Source of the DNA: Rubripirellula lacrimiformis
GTDB lineage: Bacteria; Planctomycetota; Planctomycetia; Pirellulales; Pirellulaceae
DNA length: 64,000 nt
Assembly (NCBI RefSeq): GCF_007741535.1
Contig: NZ_CP036525.1
Span: 5,518,001 to 5,582,000 of the forward strand
Direction of reading: 5' to 3'
The first letter of the stretch is position 1. Each line of letters begins with the position of its first letter. The notes under the pieces were generated by a model. That model was not told the origin of the DNA, did not search any database, and was given only the letters and a program-made list of their open reading frames with translations. The translations under genes were made by a program, and so were the position numbers. Below, piece by piece: positions 41,104-50,110 of this stretch.

Positions 41104-41874
41104 TTAGAACAGTTCTAGCAATAGCCGGGTCACGACTTCGTGACCTTCGCGATTGGGATGATTGGGTTGCGAAAGATAGTCGTTGACATCGTTTCCATCG
41201 ATCACTAGCTGCTGGAATGCCGCATAGGAATCAACCACGGGCACGTCCCACTCGGTTCCAATTTGGCGGATCTGTTTCGCATGCAACGACAGCGGCGTGT
41301 GGTCGTCGGTGATCTCTTCGTGCGAATCCGGTGTAGGCGTCAGCAGCACAACTTGCACTCCGGCCGCTTGGCCAGCGCGAATCATCTGACGCCAAGCGTT
41401 CCCCGCGGCATCCAACCCCACGCGTCGATCGTTCAATCCATAGTCGATGAACACCAGATCGGGCCGCCGCGCTAAAACATCCTCGGCAAACCGCTTTGCA
41501 CCTTGCACCGAATGCTCGCCGCCAATCGCCGTCACCCCCACGTCGATCAGCGCCAATGGGTACTGCTGGCAAAGTTGTTGATGGTACAGAGTCGGATACG
41601 CATCGAAGGTGTGAACGCGCCCATCGCGAAAATATCCCGCGGGCACTGAATGCCCGTGAAAGACAATATTCATCGTGCGATTCTTCGGCCACTTGGTTGT
41701 CAGTTCACTTTCGAACCGATCAAAGAACTGTTGGGATGAAGCAGGCAGCCGACGAACGACAGCTGACGAATCCCCCCCCGCCTGGTCAGCGTCCGCCGCC
41801 TGGATCTGGGCCACCATCACCACCGCCAGACAGGTCACCAACCCCCACTGACGAACTGCACACGCCACCATCAT
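41104..41874 (-). CDS. Exported SGNH/GDSL-family hydrolase
   Basis: The protein has 256 residues with a signal peptide (WGLVTCLAVVMVAQIQAADA). SGNH blocks are NIVFHGHSVPAGYF (block I with GHS where GDS is usual; the Ser is kept), the Gly of GVTAIGGEHS, DYGLNDRRVG (block III, GxND) and PNHPNREGHEVV (block V His). The fold predicts an esterase or acetylhydrolase, possibly deacetylating polysaccharides. It is transcribed in the same direction as the esterase at 39922 and may be functionally related. The start is the ATG at 41874; a second ATG directly follows. Confidence 0.82.
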   Translation of the reverse strand: MMVACAVRQWGLVTCLAVVMVAQIQAADADQAGGDSSAVVRRLPASSQQFFDRFESELTTKWPKNRTMNIVFHGHSVPAGYFRDGRVHTFDAYPTLYHQQLCQQYPLALIDVGVTAIGGEHSVQGAKRFAEDVLARRPDLVFIDYGLNDRRVGLDAAGNAWRQMIRAGQAAGVQVVLLTPTPDSHEEITDDHTPLSLHAKQIRQIGTEWDVPVVDSYAAFQQLVIDGNDVNDYLSQPNHPNREGHEVVTRLLLELF

Positions 41875-42033
41875 CGTTCCGACCTTCGCACGCGTTCAAA
41901 ATCATTCGTTGTCATTTCCCATCGTACACCAGCCCGAATCGCAGCGGCACGATCGCTGGAATCAATGCAGCCGTCAAAATCGCGGGCCCCGTTTTCCAAT
42001 GGCCGAACCTGACGGAAAATCGACGTCGCACCG

Positions 42034-43164
42034 ATGTGGTTCATGCAAGACTTGCCAATAGTCGGACTGCTTGCGACGTCGGTCAACGACGAGCAGCCAG
42101 ACGAGCACTTCTCCATTGATCTTGGAACTTCTCTGATGCAGCGATACCTCAATCCTCTTCTCCAAGCTCAATTGGGCGTCGAGCAATTGATTGACCCCGC
42201 CACGACGTCTGCCCCAGTCAGTGCTGATCGCCAATTCATCGATTCAACCAAACAGGTTTCCTTTCGCTTGCTGTTGGTCGAAGACGACCATATGGATGCC
42301 GAAATTTTGCAGCGAGCCTTGCGTGGCCAATATCGATATTCATTCGAAGTCGATCAGGCGGCCACCCTGGCCGACGCCATCACCAAGCTTCAATCCACCG
42401 ATTACGATGTGTGTCTGGTCGACCTGAACCTTCCCGATGCAAGCGGATCCGAGTCGTTCGAACGGCTTCGAAGTTTCGATTCACGACTTCCGATCATCGT
42501 GCTGACCGGTTGCGAAGACGAAGATCTGGCCATCCGCGCCATTCAGTGCGGGGCCCAAGATTACATCGCCAAGGGAGTCTTCACGCCCCAATCATTGGTC
42601 CGCGTGATCCGATTCGCGATCGTTCGTCATGAAATGTTGCAAGGATTCAAAGAGGCGGCCGATAGCGATCCGCTGACAGGCATGCCCAATCGCCGGAATC
42701 TAAGCCAACGCTACGGCGACTTCATCCACACATCGGCAGAATCCGGTTTCGATCTATGGGTTGCCTTGATCGACATCGACCATTTCAAACACATCAATGA
42801 TCAACATGGACATTGCGTCGGGGACCGGGTGCTGAAGAACGTCGCCACAACCTTGATGCGGTCATGCCCAGCGGATTTTTGGTGCGGCCGCTTCGGCGGC
42901 GAAGAGTTCGCTGTCCTGATGCTGTGCCAGTCTGAAAGCGAAGCGTTTCAACACGCCCAGCGGATGTTGGACGAACTCTCGTCACGAACGATACCGCTGG
43001 GGGATCAAGACCTACGCGTCACAGCTAGCGCTGGCATGGTCCGTGCATCGGGCACCAACCAAGATGACACAGCCGCTTTTGAATGCTGTGACAGGGCTCT
43101 GTACGCAGCCAAGGCAGCGGGCCGAAACCAAGTCAAAATCGCACAGTGGCCTCAACCGGCCTAG
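42034..43164 (+). CDS. Response regulator with REC and GGDEF domains (PleD-like)
   Basis: The protein has 376 residues. After about 78 non-conserved residues there is a receiver domain (RLLLVEDDHMDAEIL, phospho-acceptor Asp in CLVDLNLPD, IIVLTG, YIAKG). A full GGDEF domain follows: DPLTGMPNRRNLSQRY, VALIDIDHFKHINDQHGHCVGD and the signature RFGGEEFAVL. The output is cyclic di-GMP synthesis controlled by phosphorylation; the partner kinase is not nearby. A possible shorter start is the ATG at 42043 or one nearer the REC domain. It is one of two diguanylate cyclases in the window, the other being membrane-bound at 30337. Confidence 0.92.
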   Translation: MWFMQDLPIVGLLATSVNDEQPDEHFSIDLGTSLMQRYLNPLLQAQLGVEQLIDPATTSAPVSADRQFIDSTKQVSFRLLLVEDDHMDAEILQRALRGQYRYSFEVDQAATLADAITKLQSTDYDVCLVDLNLPDASGSESFERLRSFDSRLPIIVLTGCEDEDLAIRAIQCGAQDYIAKGVFTPQSLVRVIRFAIVRHEMLQGFKEAADSDPLTGMPNRRNLSQRYGDFIHTSAESGFDLWVALIDIDHFKHINDQHGHCVGDRVLKNVATTLMRSCPADFWCGRFGGEEFAVLMLCQSESEAFQHAQRMLDELSSRTIPLGDQDLRVTASAGMVRASGTNQDDTAAFECCDRALYAAKAAGRNQVKIAQWPQPA

Positions 43165-43254
43165 CGACCGTCTGCCAGCCAGGCACGGTTTCCGCGAGCA
43201 TACCCCCCGCGGAACAAGACGGGCACAGAATCCCCGCGTGTCATATTGCAACCG

Positions 43255-44706
43255 CTACTTGGCTGCCGCTTTCAGCTCGGCAAACCGAGCACGCATTTCA
43301 GCCAATCGATCGGCTTGGGACGGATCATCGACGCGATCATTTTCTTCACGCGGGTCCGATGTCAGGTCGAACAATTGTTCGGTATCGAAATCGGGCCAAT
43401 AGAAATATTTCCAATCGTTCCGAACCAATGCTTCGGATGCCGGGATGAAGTTCTTGTCACGAATGATTGCATGTTCGTAAAAGAATTCATCACGCCACTG
43501 CGGTGACGAATCGCCTAAATACAGCGGACTGATATCGCGGCCCTGCATCGTCTCGGGTGCATCCTGGTGCGTCGCCGCCAAAATCGTTGGCGCCAGGTCG
43601 ACGTTCAAAGTCATCGCATCATCGGTCTCCCCACGCTTCGACGCGGGCATCCGCGGATCACGAACGATCAATGGCACGCGGATACTTTCCTGGTGTGGGT
43701 ACCACTTGTCCGCCAATCCGTGCTCGGCGTGGTAATACCCATTGTCCGTCGTGAAGATGACCAGCGTATTGTCTAGCACGCCTTGGCTTTTCAGTTCGTC
43801 CACAACCTTTCCACACACCGAGTCGACTTCGGTTGCCAAACGAAAGTAGTTCTTCATCATCGTTTGGTACTTTTCCGGAGTATCAAACCGCCAATGCCAT
43901 CGGTTACGGCCCTCGTTTTTCTCGTTCGCAATGAACGGGGGCAAGCGGTGAAAGGATTCATCGTTGGCGTTCGGTGCAACGGGAACCGTGACGTCTTCGT
44001 ACAGCGACATGCTTTCCGGTTGAGGCAAAAATTGCAGTGGATTTCGGTCTTCGGCATGCGTCGCGAAAAAGGCGACGGTCAACACGAACGGCTTGTCATC
44101 CGGACGCGTCTTCAAAAACTCCATCGCGTCGACTTCGTTGCGTTTGGTCACGTGAATTTTGGTCCCATCGGGTTGATCGAACCAATGCGTACCAAAATAC
44201 GATCGCCCGAAGTCGTACTTGTCCTGAGGAAACTTGCCGTTGTGCCATTTCCCAACGTGTCCCACGTAAAAATTGTGGTTTCGCAGGATGCCTGGATAGG
44301 TTTCGGACCACGGTGTGTCGAAGGCGCGAAAGCCTTCGTTGCCGTGCCGTGACATCCATTGTCCGGTGTACAACGAAGCGCGACTGACGCCGCAAATCGA
44401 TGTCGTGACGTAGTTGTTAGTGAAACGGATGCCATCGGCAGCCAACTGGTCCAAGTGAGGCGTTTTGACCACCGGGTGACCGGCCACACCCAACGTGTCG
44501 TGTCGCCAATCGTCGGCATATAGAATCACGACATTCATCGGTGCGGCGCCGGAAGCATTTGCAGCGGCATCATCCTGAGTAGCGCTGTCCTGGGCAGCCA
44601 TCGCCGGGGCGACCATCGCAATACCAACGATGACGAAAAACGCGAAAAGGATCGACTGGTAGCGTTGCATCAGAGACTCGGTGGGAATCAGGGACTCGGT
44701 GGACAT
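43255..44706 (-). CDS. Exported sulfatase
   Basis: This protein of about 483 residues is a type I sulfatase with a signal peptide ([20 protein letters not shown]). Motifs are [15 protein letters not shown] (metal Asp pair), the modification site [14 protein letters not shown] with Cys as formylglycine precursor, [17 protein letters not shown] and [12 protein letters not shown]. The site has Val where CxPSR has Pro. It probably removes sulfate from algal or host polysaccharides in the periplasm. ATGs at 44775, 44706 and 44670 are possible; 44706 is chosen to avoid overlap with the upstream isomerase, though 44670 fits the signal peptide best. It is likely co-transcribed with the isomerase at 44753. 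Confidence 0.88.
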   Translation of the reverse strand: MSTESLIPTESLMQRYQSILFAFFVIVGIAMVAPAMAAQDSATQDDAAANASGAAPMNVVILYADDWRHDTLGVAGHPVVKTPHLDQLAADGIRFTNNYVTTSICGVSRASLYTGQWMSRHGNEGFRAFDTPWSETYPGILRNHNFYVGHVGKWHNGKFPQDKYDFGRSYFGTHWFDQPDGTKIHVTKRNEVDAMEFLKTRPDDKPFVLTVAFFATHAEDRNPLQFLPQPESMSLYEDVTVPVAPNANDESFHRLPPFIANEKNEGRNRWHWRFDTPEKYQTMMKNYFRLATEVDSVCGKVVDELKSQGVLDNTLVIFTTDNGYYHAEHGLADKWYPHQESIRVPLIVRDPRMPASKRGETDDAMTLNVDLAPTILAATHQDAPETMQGRDISPLYLGDSSPQWRDEFFYEHAIIRDKNFIPASEALVRNDWKYFYWPDFDTEQLFDLTSDPREENDRVDDPSQADRLAEMRARFAELKAAAK

Positions 44707-44752
44707 CAGGTTAGGTCTGTTGACAAATCGCAGTGGATCAACCGGCTTCGTT

Positions 44753-45700
44753 TCAAAGCAGCATCGCCTTTGCAACCACGCGCTGGGACTTCTCGAGTCC
44801 TTCGCTGGCGACGGCCAACGCGTCGCGTTTCCAGTATTCGGGATTGAACAATTCTAGCGAAAACGTTCCCGTGAAGCCGCGATCAATCAGCCCGCGGATA
44901 ATGACGGGCAATTCGCAAACGCCGTCGCCAGGAAAGACCCGGTCTTTGTCGCTGATTTTGTCGATTCCTGGCGTGCCGGGGTAATCATTGATGTGAAAGC
45001 AGTGCATCCGTGACGCTTCGATCATCTTCAAACCCTCGAAATCATTGCCGCCCTTGTAGACGTGATAGAAGTCGGGAAGCACACAAGCATCGGGGTGCGA
45101 TGCCGCGGTTGCGACGTAAGCCAATTCGGCCAACTTGGAAATCGTCGGCGAGAATCCCCACAATTCCAGTTGTGGAATCACGCCCACCGATGCACCGACG
45201 TCCAACAGTGCACGATAGCGATTGCCGATGACATCCAACGGTGGCGAAACCGATTCGCCACTGTGCAGGCCTACCGGCGGGGCGGCGATATGGGTACCGC
45301 CGATCGATCGGACCAATTCCATCTCTCGCTTTGCTTCTTCCAAAGCCTGTGCCCGCGCTGCATCATCGTCGACAATCCAATTGGCGAAACCAATCGCACT
45401 GCAAACGAACATGCCGGCGTCCTCGATCTGCTTTTTGACGTCCGCTAGCTTGCCGCCTTCGGATTGAAACTTTTGCAGATCCCGAACCCAGGGCTCAACC
45501 GCGTTGTAGCCAGCCTTCGCCGCAACATCGATCTGATCGGGAACCGACAGCCCCTGTCCTCGCAACGTGCTCATGTTCAACCCGAACGTGACGGGCAACA
45601 ACGACGATTCGTCGTCGGCAGCGGCGGCCTGCGTGAAAGGAATCGCGGTAGCGGCCGCGGCTGCGGTGGCGGCCAGAATCAAATCACGACGGTCTAGCAT
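44753..45700 (-). CDS. Tat-exported sugar phosphate isomerase/epimerase-like TIM-barrel protein
   Basis: The protein has about 315 residues. [20 protein letters not shown] is a twin-arginine signal. The TIM-barrel body matches the xylose isomerase-like AP endonuclease 2 fold: EPWVRDL early, the metal ligands PQLELWGF (Glu), PDFYHVYKG (Asp), CFHINDYPG (His/Asp), and the terminal [16 protein letters not shown] (Glu). The likely reaction is epimerisation or isomerisation of a free sugar or keto acid (hydroxypyruvate-isomerase-like); the substrate is unknown. The start was chosen at 45700 so that the Tat motif is N-terminal; an ATG at 45721 would add seven residues. It lies immediately upstream of the sulfatase. 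Confidence 0.85.
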   Translation of the reverse strand: MLDRRDLILAATAAAAATAIPFTQAAAADDESSLLPVTFGLNMSTLRGQGLSVPDQIDVAAKAGYNAVEPWVRDLQKFQSEGGKLADVKKQIEDAGMFVCSAIGFANWIVDDDAARAQALEEAKREMELVRSIGGTHIAAPPVGLHSGESVSPPLDVIGNRYRALLDVGASVGVIPQLELWGFSPTISKLAELAYVATAASHPDACVLPDFYHVYKGGNDFEGLKMIEASRMHCFHINDYPGTPGIDKISDKDRVFPGDGVCELPVIIRGLIDRGFTGTFSLELFNPEYWKRDALAVASEGLEKSQRVVAKAMLL

Positions 45701-45792
45701 GGTGGCGCAGTGGTTGGGCAAAGAGGAAGAAATTCGTGCAGCACCTAGGATAGCACGAACGATTTAGAAAAAATGGGGGCTTGGCCACGCCA

Positions 45793-46302
45793 TCATTTTG
45801 CTGCCGTGGCGAACCGAAACCGATCGTACTCGGCCTTGGCAAGGGTCTTCAGTGGCCCCGATAAAGCCTGGATCGCCATCTGGTAGCTTGCGTTCGCCGC
45901 CGCATAGTTGCCAGACCGGTACATGACGCGACCGTGGCGAACAAGCGACTTGCCCTCTTCGGTACGATCGGGGACACGCGGGGCTGTTTCGAACCCAGGC
46001 CCCAGCAGCTGACGATCGATCTGTTGATGGTCGGTGATCGTCGCGGTGACCACCGCGTTTCCTAGCGATGTGCTGCGGCCGGCCCCAGCACGAAGCCCGC
46101 TACGATTCCGGCTAGACGCGGTCCGCCCGACAGAACCCAGCGACGCTGTCCCACGGTCGGGAACCAAGACGCTGCCCGAATACGAAAATGTCCGCACCGA
46201 GGGCAGTTGAACGGTTTGCGCATCCACCGCACTGGCACACACGCCGGCAAACACCAGCGTGATCCGAAGTGCAAACGACAGGGGATGCGCTTGAACCAAC
46301 AT
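45793..46302 (-). CDS. Exported protein of unknown function with TPR-like C-terminus
   Basis: The protein has 169 residues. A signal peptide (SFALRITLVFAGVCASAVDA) is followed by a low-complexity Ser/Arg/Gly section and a C-terminal segment HGRVMYRSGNYAAANASYQM, which looks like one tetratricopeptide-type helix pair. Probably a small planctomycete-specific exported protein. It ends upstream of a short gap before the isomerase, and its start lies 5 bp after the stop of msrA, in the same direction, so it is probably co-transcribed with msrA. Confidence 0.68.
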   Translation of the reverse strand: MLVQAHPLSFALRITLVFAGVCASAVDAQTVQLPSVRTFSYSGSVLVPDRGTASLGSVGRTASSRNRSGLRAGAGRSTSLGNAVVTATITDHQQIDRQLLGPGFETAPRVPDRTEEGKSLVRHGRVMYRSGNYAAANASYQMAIQALSGPLKTLAKAEYDRFRFATAAK

Positions 46303-46307
46303 CGTTC

Positions 46308-46955
46308 CTACTTCACGGAAGCCTTTCGCTTGTCGGCAAATTCGCGGTCAAACTTTTCGACCTTGCTACGAACCACCGCTTGGCAATAACCCGCGTTTGG
46401 ATTCAGCCGATAGTAGTCCTGGTGGTACTCTTCGGCCACGTAGAACTTGGTCGCCTCTTCCAACTTCGTCACGATCGGGCCTGGAAATTTGCCCGAGGCG
46501 TCTAGTTGGGCGATGTAAGATTCGGCGATCTGTTTTTGATCATCGTTGTGAAAGAAGATCGAACTGCGGTACTGCGGCCCCGCGTCGGCACCTTGCCGAT
46601 TCAGTGTCGTCGGATCGTGAGTTTTGAAGAACACTTGCAACAGTTCTTCGAACTTGACTTTGGCCGGGTCATAGTGAATTTCGACAGCCTCGGCATGGCC
46701 GGTCATCTTGCTGCACACCATTTCGTAGGTTGGGTTCGGTTCCCGGCCGCCGATGTATCCCGAGACGACATCGTGGACGCCTTCCATCCGTTCAAAAACA
46801 GCTTCGGTGCACCAGAAGCATCCGCCCGCCAGCGTGGCAACGGCTTCATCAGGTTTAGGTTTCTCTGACACAGATTCGTCTCCGGGATAGGCAGTGGCAA
46901 CACTGCAAAGCAACGCGATACCGCCAACGATTGCTGTCGCGGCTCGACGATTCAT
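46308..46955 (-). CDS. msrA: Peptide methionine-S-sulfoxide reductase, exported
   Basis: The protein has about 215 residues. The catalytic motif GGCFWCTEAVFERMEGV has the nucleophilic Cys in GCFW. VVSGYIGG and TGHAEAVEIHYDPAKV are also conserved in MsrA. A signal peptide (MNRRAATAIVGGIALLCSVA) implies a periplasmic enzyme that repairs oxidised methionine in exported proteins. The ATG at 46955 is chosen because it begins this signal; an ATG at 46997 adds 14 residues, and the longer frame to 47234 overlaps the divergent thioesterase. The C-terminal tail YHQDYYRLNPNAGYCQAVV carries the resolving Cys. Confidence 0.93.
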   Translation of the reverse strand: MNRRAATAIVGGIALLCSVATAYPGDESVSEKPKPDEAVATLAGGCFWCTEAVFERMEGVHDVVSGYIGGREPNPTYEMVCSKMTGHAEAVEIHYDPAKVKFEELLQVFFKTHDPTTLNRQGADAGPQYRSSIFFHNDDQKQIAESYIAQLDASGKFPGPIVTKLEEATKFYVAEEYHQDYYRLNPNAGYCQAVVRSKVEKFDREFADKRKASVK

Positions 46956-47243
46956 TTGTGGTTGGATTCCGGCAGCGTACCGGAGGAAATCGTTCATCTT
47001 CAGCATTACAAAACCAATGGTTCGGGGTTCCAGCCGGTCAATCGACCGGCCGATTCGGAATCCAGATTTGCGGCGTTGGGTTTGAATCCCATCACACGCA
47101 AAGTCCCAGCCAGGGGGGGGCGACTCGCCAGACCGCCACATCATTGTATGCTGGCGTCCGAAGAAGTGCTGGGGCAGGCGCCATTGTACTCGCGCCAGCA
47201 CCTCGGCTTGCAAGCTCATCTGGGACAAGTCCACTGTTACGCC

Positions 47244-47678
47244 ATGTCAACATTTTATGATCTTTTGCACACCGTTCCCGCCGAAGAGATCGATGCGCAG
47301 GGGCATGTGCACAATTTGCGGTATCTGCAGTGGACGTTATGGGCGGCGCGGGACCATACCAAGGCGATCGGTTTCGACTCGAAAACGGCGTTAGACGATG
47401 GTTTTGGGTGGGTCGTCCGCGACCACAACGTCACCTACAAAGCGGCTGCGATGGCGGGCGACCAGTTGGTGATCCGAACCTGGGTCAGCGAAATCGATCG
47501 CATTTCATCGCGTCGGAAGTACGTCATTGCCCGACCGGCCGACCGCCGCGTCCTGGCTCGCGTGGAAACACGTTGGGTTTTCGTCGATTTGCGTGTACAC
47601 AAAGTGGTCCGAATCCCGGACGAAGCGACTCGCGGCATGACACTTTGCCCCACCTCGCCGGGCCTGCCCTGGGAATGA
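47244..47678 (+). CDS. Acyl-CoA thioesterase-like protein (4-HBT hotdog fold)
   Basis: The protein has 144 residues. The YbgC/4-hydroxybenzoyl-CoA thioesterase pattern is visible: EEIDAQGHVHNLRYLQWTLWARD contains the catalytic Asp-x-x-Gly-His-Val-Asn-like motif, and VVRDHNVTYKAAAMAGDQLVIRTWV is the central helix-strand. The ATG at 47244 begins MSTFYDLLHTVPAEEID; the long upstream extension overlaps msrA and has no family support. It probably hydrolyses an acyl-CoA or acyl-ACP thioester in the cytosol. It is the first of a plus-strand run that continues with a membrane protein and HemQ. Confidence 0.88.
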   Translation: MSTFYDLLHTVPAEEIDAQGHVHNLRYLQWTLWAARDHTKAIGFDSKTALDDGFGWVVRDHNVTYKAAAMAGDQLVIRTWVSEIDRISSRRKYVIARPADRRVLARVETRWVFVDLRVHKVVRIPDEATRGMTLCPTSPGLPWE

Positions 47679-47798
47679 TCGCTGTCCAGCGGCTTTTCGC
47701 GGCTTGATGGCTGCCGATTGCCAATGATGTCGCCCCATCGTGGCGGGCAACCATTTTCCTCGGCAGACGAGTATCACTTGATTTTGGAAAGGGATCGC

Positions 47799-48218
47799 AT
47801 GTCGGAACCGACACCCCCCAGGGATCGTCAGCGACTTCTTCGACTGCTAATGCAGTTTGTCGGCGGCGTTTCGCTGCTGGCTTTTGGTGCCGCGGTGATG
47901 CCTGAACGTTGGATCATCGAAATCAGCCAGGAACTGGGGTTCGACCCGTTTCCTGATTCGCCGCTGACGTTCTATCTGGCGCGGCACCTGTCGCTGCTGT
48001 ACGGTTTTGTTGGCGTCTTCTTTTTGATCCTGGCCAATGATCTGGACCGATACCTCCCGTTGGTCCGCCTGTTGGCGATTGCCACGACCATTTTTGGCGT
48101 CGGCCAGGCATGTGTGGACGCATTGGCGGGCGTGCCGGCATGGTGGACGTGGGGCGAATCATTGTCGACCGTTTTTGGCGGCCTGTTGCTGGGTTGGTTC
48201 GTACGGCGAAGTCGATAG
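47799..48218 (+). CDS. Small membrane protein, function unknown
   Basis: The protein has 140 residues with four predicted transmembrane helices: LLMQFVGGVSLLAFGAAVM, HLSLLYGFVGVFFLILA, LVRLLAIATTIFGVGQACVD and STVFGGLLLGWFV. The organisation resembles small DoxX- or DUF-type bacterial membrane proteins, but I cannot name the family. The start at 47799 has GGAAAGGGA about 8 bases upstream; the frame reaches back to 47718 without support. It lies between the thioesterase and HemQ genes, 48 bp before hemQ, in one likely operon. Confidence 0.72.
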   Translation: MSEPTPPRDRQRLLRLLMQFVGGVSLLAFGAAVMPERWIIEISQELGFDPFPDSPLTFYLARHLSLLYGFVGVFFLILANDLDRYLPLVRLLAIATTIFGVGQACVDALAGVPAWWTWGESLSTVFGGLLLGWFVRRSR

Positions 48219-48265
48219 GATGAAGGGTTGTTTCGTCCGCGCCCTCTCGATGAACCTGAACGCCA

Positions 48266-49201
48266 ATGAACTCGCCTTCCGAATCTGATCGCCCGGCTGC
48301 TGCTGGTCGCCCCGCTGCTGCTGATCGCCCGGCTGCTGCTGGTCGCCCCGCTGCACCTGGTCGACCTCCCGCCTACGGTCGCCCCGCAGCACCTTTGCCA
48401 GAACCATCGGTGATCCCTGAAAGCGGGTGGCACGTCGGCCACTTCATGTATCGGTTTCGGCGAGAGATGTTGGACGGACCGCTGTCGGCCGATCTGCAGG
48501 CGCAGTTCCACGACGCGGTGCACCCGCCGGAAGACCGTCAACCCGAACGCTTGGCGGCCTACTGGACCTCCGGCCATCGTGCCGACTTTGCTCTGATGAT
48601 GCTGGATCCGGATCCGGCCAAAGTGGATGCCGTTCATCAATCGCTGATGGCACCGGGAATCGGCCGATACATCGAAGCAACTTGGTCGTTCGTTTCGATG
48701 AGCGAAGTCAGCGAATACGTGCCGACGATCGAAGAGTTCAAACGACGTTTGGTGGCCGGTGGCGAAGACTTTAATTCGCCCGCCGTGGCCGCGAAAGTGG
48801 CTGCCTATGAACGCCGGTTGCCGATGATGAACCAACAACGCCTGCAGCCCGATTTCCCCGACTGGCCCACCGCCTGTTTCTATCCCATGAACAAGAGCCG
48901 TGTGGTGGGTGCCAACTGGTTCACCGAACCATTCAGCCGCCGCAATGCGATGATGGCCGAACACGCCCAAAGCGGGATGGCGTTTGCGGGCAAAGTCAGC
49001 CAGTTGATCTCGGTTGGCGTTGGCTTCGATGACTGGGAATGGATGGTCACCCTGTGGGGTCGCAATCCACAGTACCTCAAGGAAATCGTCTACAAGATGC
49101 GTTTCGACATTGCCAGTGCGAAGTACGCCGAGTTTGGTCCGTTCTATGTCGGATACAAAGCGACGGCCAATGAAATCTTGAAGCACTGCAAACTGGCTTA
49201 A
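48266..49201 (+). CDS. hemQ: Chlorite dismutase-family haem protein, HemQ-like coproheme decarboxylase
   Basis: The protein has 311 residues. From about residue 50 it matches HemQ: CFYPMNKSRVVGANWFTEPF (Tyr used in coproheme decarboxylation), RRNAMMAEHAQSGMAFAGKV (proximal His region), SQLISVGVGFDDWEWMVTLW and MRFDIASAKYAEFGPFYVG. HemQ turns coproheme III into haem b in the coproporphyrin-dependent pathway. The first 45 residues are an unusual low-complexity run of RPAAAG-type hexapeptides, ending before VIPESGWHVGHFM, where the family normally begins. The start at 48266 is the only ATG before the repeats. It is probably co-transcribed with the two preceding genes. Confidence 0.9.
   Translation: MNSPSESDRPAAAGRPAAADRPAAAGRPAAPGRPPAYGRPAAPLPEPSVIPESGWHVGHFMYRFRREMLDGPLSADLQAQFHDAVHPPEDRQPERLAAYWTSGHRADFALMMLDPDPAKVDAVHQSLMAPGIGRYIEATWSFVSMSEVSEYVPTIEEFKRRLVAGGEDFNSPAVAAKVAAYERRLPMMNQQRLQPDFPDWPTACFYPMNKSRVVGANWFTEPFSRRNAMMAEHAQSGMAFAGKVSQLISVGVGFDDWEWMVTLWGRNPQYLKEIVYKMRFDIASAKYAEFGPFYVGYKATANEILKHCKLA
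48289..48385. repeat. Tandem repeat encoding the HemQ N-terminal extension
   Basis: Imperfect units of about 18 bp (CGCCCGGCTGCTGCTGGT and variants with GAT or CCT) repeat five to six times. They encode Arg-Pro-Ala-Ala-Ala-Gly/Asp. The unit is a multiple of 3, so copy-number changes stay in frame. Confidence 0.85.
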
Positions 49202-49231
49202 CCACAGCCTGTTTCCCCACGCCAAGCCCTC

Positions 49232-50110
49232 GTGCTAGTCGAAGCGATGAATCGAAACCAAGGATATCGCTATCGACACGTGGTCAGTGGCGATGTGGTC
49301 GAACAATCGGCGGCGTCGTTCATGGCGTCGACGTTCGACCATTCATCGAAGCAACAATGGCAGCTACGGCTGGACCAGGGCGAAGTCACTCGCAACGACG
49401 TCGCGATCGGCCCCGACGATCCCGTGTCGCCCGGCGATGTCATCGTTTGGGAACGACCGGGCTGGATCGAAGACGACGTGCCGATGTCGTATTCGATTCT
49501 GTACCAGGACGAAGACCTGTTGGCGGTCGATAAACCCAGTGGCTTGCCGACTCTGCCAGGCGGTGGTTTTTATCGTCACACGCTGCTCAGCCTGGTTCGC
49601 GGCGACTTTCCGGCGGCGATTCCGCTGCACCGGCTGGGACGCTGCACGTCTGGCATTCTGCTGTTTGCACGCAACCGACCAACGGCCGCGACCGTGTCCA
49701 AAGACTGGCCCAACGTCCAGAAACAGTACCGCGCCGTCGCCCAGCATCTTGCCGCACAGGACAGCTACGACATCCAAACCCCCATTGGCCCCTGCGATCA
49801 CCCCCGATTGGGATCCGTGCACGCCGCCACTGTCGACGGCAAACCGTCGCGAAGCGTTGCCAGGGTGGTCCAGCGACGATCGCAGTCGACCATTTTCGAC
49901 GTCGACCTACACACCGGCCGGCCGCATCAGATCCGCATCCACTTGGCGTCGATCGGGCATCCCTTGGTGGGCGACCCCCTGTACGACGTCGGCGGAAAGC
50001 CCAAACAAGAAAACCCCGGTTTGCCGGGCGATGGCGGATACCAGTTGCGAGCCACGCGATTGATTTTCAACCATCCCACAACCGGTCGCCCAGTCGTCAT
50101 CAAAGCGTAG
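49232..50110 (+). CDS. RluA-family pseudouridine synthase-like protein with atypical active site
   Basis: The protein has 292 residues. An S4-like N-terminus precedes the RluA catalytic domain: DEDLLAVDKPSGLPTLPGGGFY, LHRLGRCTSGILLFAR, and VDLHTGRPHQIRIHLASIGHPLVGDPLY. In RluA enzymes the catalytic Asp is in HRLDxxTSG; here that residue is Gly (HRLGRCTSG). A subset of RluA-related proteins shows HRLGR, so the protein may be a divergent member rather than dead. The target RNA is unknown. The start is GTG at 49232; the ATG at 49247 is possible. It is the last gene of the plus-strand run and overlaps purC by 11 bp tail to tail. Confidence 0.85.
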   Translation: MLVEAMNRNQGYRYRHVVSGDVVEQSAASFMASTFDHSSKQQWQLRLDQGEVTRNDVAIGPDDPVSPGDVIVWERPGWIEDDVPMSYSILYQDEDLLAVDKPSGLPTLPGGGFYRHTLLSLVRGDFPAAIPLHRLGRCTSGILLFARNRPTAATVSKDWPNVQKQYRAVAQHLAAQDSYDIQTPIGPCDHPRLGSVHAATVDGKPSRSVARVVQRRSQSTIFDVDLHTGRPHQIRIHLASIGHPLVGDPLYDVGGKPKQENPGLPGDGGYQLRATRLIFNHPTTGRPVVIKA

